Source: JAYOFM01 sp038117225 (GTDB taxonomy: Bacteria; Pseudomonadota; Alphaproteobacteria; Rhodospirillales; Casp-alpha2). Taken from it: a stretch of 25,776 nt of DNA. The first letter of the stretch is position 1. Each line of letters opens with the position of its first letter. The stretch spans positions 1-25,776 of the forward strand of contig JAYOFM010000046.1 in the NCBI GenBank assembly GCA_038117225.1, read 5' to 3'. Below are positions 24,245 through 25,776 of the stretch, piece after piece. The position numbers and the translations under genes are program-made. The notes beneath the pieces were generated by a model. The model was not told where the DNA came from and did no database searches. It saw only the letters and a program-made list of their open reading frames with translations.

Positions 24245-24297
24245 CGCCACCTATCCCGCGGAAACTCGCTGCCCTGGATTTATCCGCGACCGGGCCC

Positions 24298-24303
24298 CAT
24301 AAT
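24298..24303 (+). promoter_or_regulatory. -10-like element directly upstream of map
   Basis: CATAAT (5/6 to TATAAT) ends 6 nt before the map ATG, so a start at or next to the A of the ATG is expected and the mRNA could be leaderless. No Shine-Dalgarno precedes the ATG. The -35 at 17 bp (TGGATT, 24275-24280) is poor. Confidence 0.3.
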
Positions 24304-24309
24304 CCAATC

Positions 24310-25131
24310 ATGAATGATCAAGTCACCAGCGTTGCCACCCGTGATGGGCGGTCCATAAAAATTCATACGGCGGCCGAGTTCGACGGCATGCGCCGCGCCG
24401 GCAAACTTGCGGCCGAAACCCTCGATTTCATAACACCCCATGTCAAACCGGGAGTGACGACCGGGGCGTTGGATAAATTGTGCCATGATTTCATCGTCGA
24501 TCACGGCGCTATTCCCGCGCCGCTGAACTATCGTGGTTTCCCGAAGTCGATCTGTACGTCGATTAATCATGTGGTCTGTCATGGCATTCCTGGCGACAAA
24601 GCGTTGCAGAATGGCGATGCCGTCAATATTGACGTCACCGTGATTGTCGATGGCTGGCATGGTGACACCAGCCGCATGTTTTATGTCGGCAAGCCAAGCG
24701 TCAAAACCCGGCGTCTGGTCGAGGCCACTTTCGAGGCCATGTGGCGGGGCATCCGTGTCGTTAAGCCTGGCGCGACGTTGGGCGACATCGGTCACGCCAT
24801 TCAGGATTACGCCGAGGATATGCGTTACTCGGTGGTGCGTGATTTTTGCGGCCACGGTCTCGGCCGCGTGTTTCATGACGCGCCCAACATCATGCATTTT
24901 GGCCGCCCCGGGGCGGGCGAAGTTTTGCGCGAAGGCATGTTCTTCACCATTGAGCCGATGGTCAATGTCGGCGGTTTCGAGGTGAAGATTCTCGCCGATG
25001 GTTGGACCGCGGTGACTAAGGACCGGTCATTGTCGGCGCAGTTCGAGCATTCGCTCGCGGTGACCGCCGACGGTTACGAGGTGTTCACGTTGTCTCCCAC
25101 AGGGCTGGACTGCCCGCCCTTCGACGTCTGA
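24310..25131 (+). CDS. map: Type I methionine aminopeptidase
   Basis: Removes the initiator methionine from nascent proteins at the ribosome. The 273-residue protein has the pita-bread fold's metal ligands: D108, D119 (in GWHGDTSRMF), H182 (GHGLG), E215 (FTIEPM) and E246 (QFEHS), plus the substrate-contacting H91 (VVCHGIPG). The length is normal for a type I enzyme without an N-terminal zinc domain. ATG 24310 is the only reasonable start. sfsA lies 65 bp upstream and radC 26 bp downstream, an arrangement (sfsA-map-radC) frequent in alphaproteobacteria. Confidence 0.97.
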   Translation: MNDQVTSVATRDGRSIKIHTAAEFDGMRRAGKLAAETLDFITPHVKPGVTTGALDKLCHDFIVDHGAIPAPLNYRGFPKSICTSINHVVCHGIPGDKALQNGDAVNIDVTVIVDGWHGDTSRMFYVGKPSVKTRRLVEATFEAMWRGIRVVKPGATLGDIGHAIQDYAEDMRYSVVRDFCGHGLGRVFHDAPNIMHFGRPGAGEVLREGMFFTIEPMVNVGGFEVKILADGWTAVTKDRSLSAQFEHSLAVTADGYEVFTLSPTGLDCPPFDV

Positions 25132-25157
25132 GCGGTTACGGACGGGGGCCGACGCTG

Positions 25158-25776
25158 GTGGCCGACAACGCGGAAAGATCCCCCGGCCATCTCGGACATC
25201 GCAAACGACTGCGCGATCGCTTCCTTAAAAGCGGCGCCGACGCGCTGGCGGATTATGAGCTTTTAGAATTGCTTCTGTTCACTGCGATGCCGAGGCGCGA
25301 TACTAAGCCGTTGGCAAAAGCATTATTGACGCGATTCGGTTCGGTCGCCGAAACCGTGGCAGCCGAGCCGCAGATATTACGCCAGATCGAGGGCTGTGGC
25401 GACGCGGTGATCGCGGCATTGAAGAGCGTCGAAGCGGTCGCCCAGCACATGTTGCGGGACGAGGTCATCGGCCGCAACGTGCTGACATCTTGGAGTAAGC
25501 TCGAAGATTATCTGATGGCGACCATGGCCCGCCGCAAGCGCGAGCATTTCCGGGTACTGTTCCTGAACCGCAAGAACGAATTGATCGGTGACGAGGAACA
25601 ACAACGTGGCACCGTCGATCATACGCCGGTCTACCCACGCGAAGTTGTCGGGCGTGCTCTGGAACTAGGCGCCACGGCGTTGGTCATTGTTCACAATCAC
25701 CCGTCCGGTGACCCGACACCATCACGCGGTGATATCGATATGACCCGCGAGGTGCAGGAGGCGGGTCTCAAACTTG
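25158..25776 (+). CDS. radC: RadC/JAB-domain protein (UPF0758), 3' end missing
   Basis: The frame runs off the right edge, giving about 206 residues. The N-terminal helix-hairpin-helix part starts near GHRKRLRDRFLKSG, with YELLELLLF, then RQIEGCGDAVIAALK. The C-terminal JAB/MPN-like metal site is present: VIVHNHPSGDPTPSRGDIDMT, i.e. HxHPS-GD...SxxD. The family carries the historic name DNA repair protein RadC, but its role in repair is disputed. GTG 25158 is chosen because GGGGG lies 9-13 nt upstream and the family normally starts about 10-15 residues before GHRxRL; no ATG is available there. Confidence 0.93.
   Translation, partial: MADNAERSPGHLGHRKRLRDRFLKSGADALADYELLELLLFTAMPRRDTKPLAKALLTRFGSVAETVAAEPQILRQIEGCGDAVIAALKSVEAVAQHMLRDEVIGRNVLTSWSKLEDYLMATMARRKREHFRVLFLNRKNELIGDEEQQRGTVDHTPVYPREVVGRALELGATALVIVHNHPSGDPTPSRGDIDMTREVQEAGLKL

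Noticed and set aside
24256..24286. CGCGGA/TCCGCG inverted repeat between sfsA and map
   Set aside because: The loop is about 20 nt and no T-run follows, so it is not convincing as a terminator.

Overview
The window is a GC-rich, densely coded chromosomal segment. It has short intergenic gaps, many 4-bp ATGA/GTGA gene overlaps and some GTG/TTG starts. The gene set fits an alphaproteobacterium, probably a Rhodospirillales-like lineage: a complete system I cytochrome c maturation (ccm) set, an Fnr/FixK-type regulator with FixK-like boxes, a ydbH-ynbE-ydbL operon, sfsA, map and radC. The order-level placement is an inference from gene content only. I see no rRNA, tRNA, CRISPR array, insertion sequence, phage gene or obvious integrated island.

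Layout. (1) 1-898: the 3' end of ccmB, then ccmC behind its own promoter-like sequence. (2) 895-6224, minus strand: an Fnr-type regulator, then an RND efflux pair (membrane-fusion adaptor and inner-membrane permease). The adaptor's reading frame is interrupted near its N-terminus by an in-frame TGA. This block splits the ccm genes in two. (3) 6225-6579: a 355-bp divergent intergenic region with two Fnr/FixK-type palindromes, one placed about 41 bp upstream of the expected start of a ccmD promoter. (4) 6580-11457: ccmD-ccmE-ccmF-ccmG-ccmH-ccmI, a tightly coupled operon that ligates haem to apocytochromes c. (5) 11560-12759: pgk; then, convergent, 12767-14794: an MCP-like membrane sensor with a degenerate signalling tip. 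(6) 15005-16502: two small proteins of unknown function around a NUDIX hydrolase, then a DUF2141 exported protein. (7) 16507-18024, minus: a lipoprotein of unknown function and a DUF924 protein, each with a good sigma70-like promoter. (8) 18158-23532: ydbH-ynbE-ydbL, an AsmA-like module for phospholipid transport to the outer membrane, overlapped by a small AtzG-like gene that in turn overlaps an amidase-signature hydrolase. (9) 23537-25776: sfsA, map (methionine aminopeptidase) and the 5' part of radC, which runs off the window.

How the genes work together. The ccm proteins export and chaperone haem (CcmB, C, D, E), deliver reductant to the apocytochrome CXXCH motif (CcmG, CcmH) and ligate the haem (CcmF, H, I). 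The adjacent Fnr-type regulator and its boxes suggest oxygen-responsive control of cytochrome c biogenesis. The RND pair probably exports an unknown substrate and may share that control.

Most of the window is ordinary housekeeping. I do not see a clearly new defence or biosynthetic system. The points most worth a second look are the in-frame stop in the RND adaptor, the split ccm locus with its Fnr boxes, the frame-shifted tip of the MCP-like protein, the two small proteins with a matching C-terminal pattern, and the AtzG-like/amidase pair translationally coupled to ydbL.
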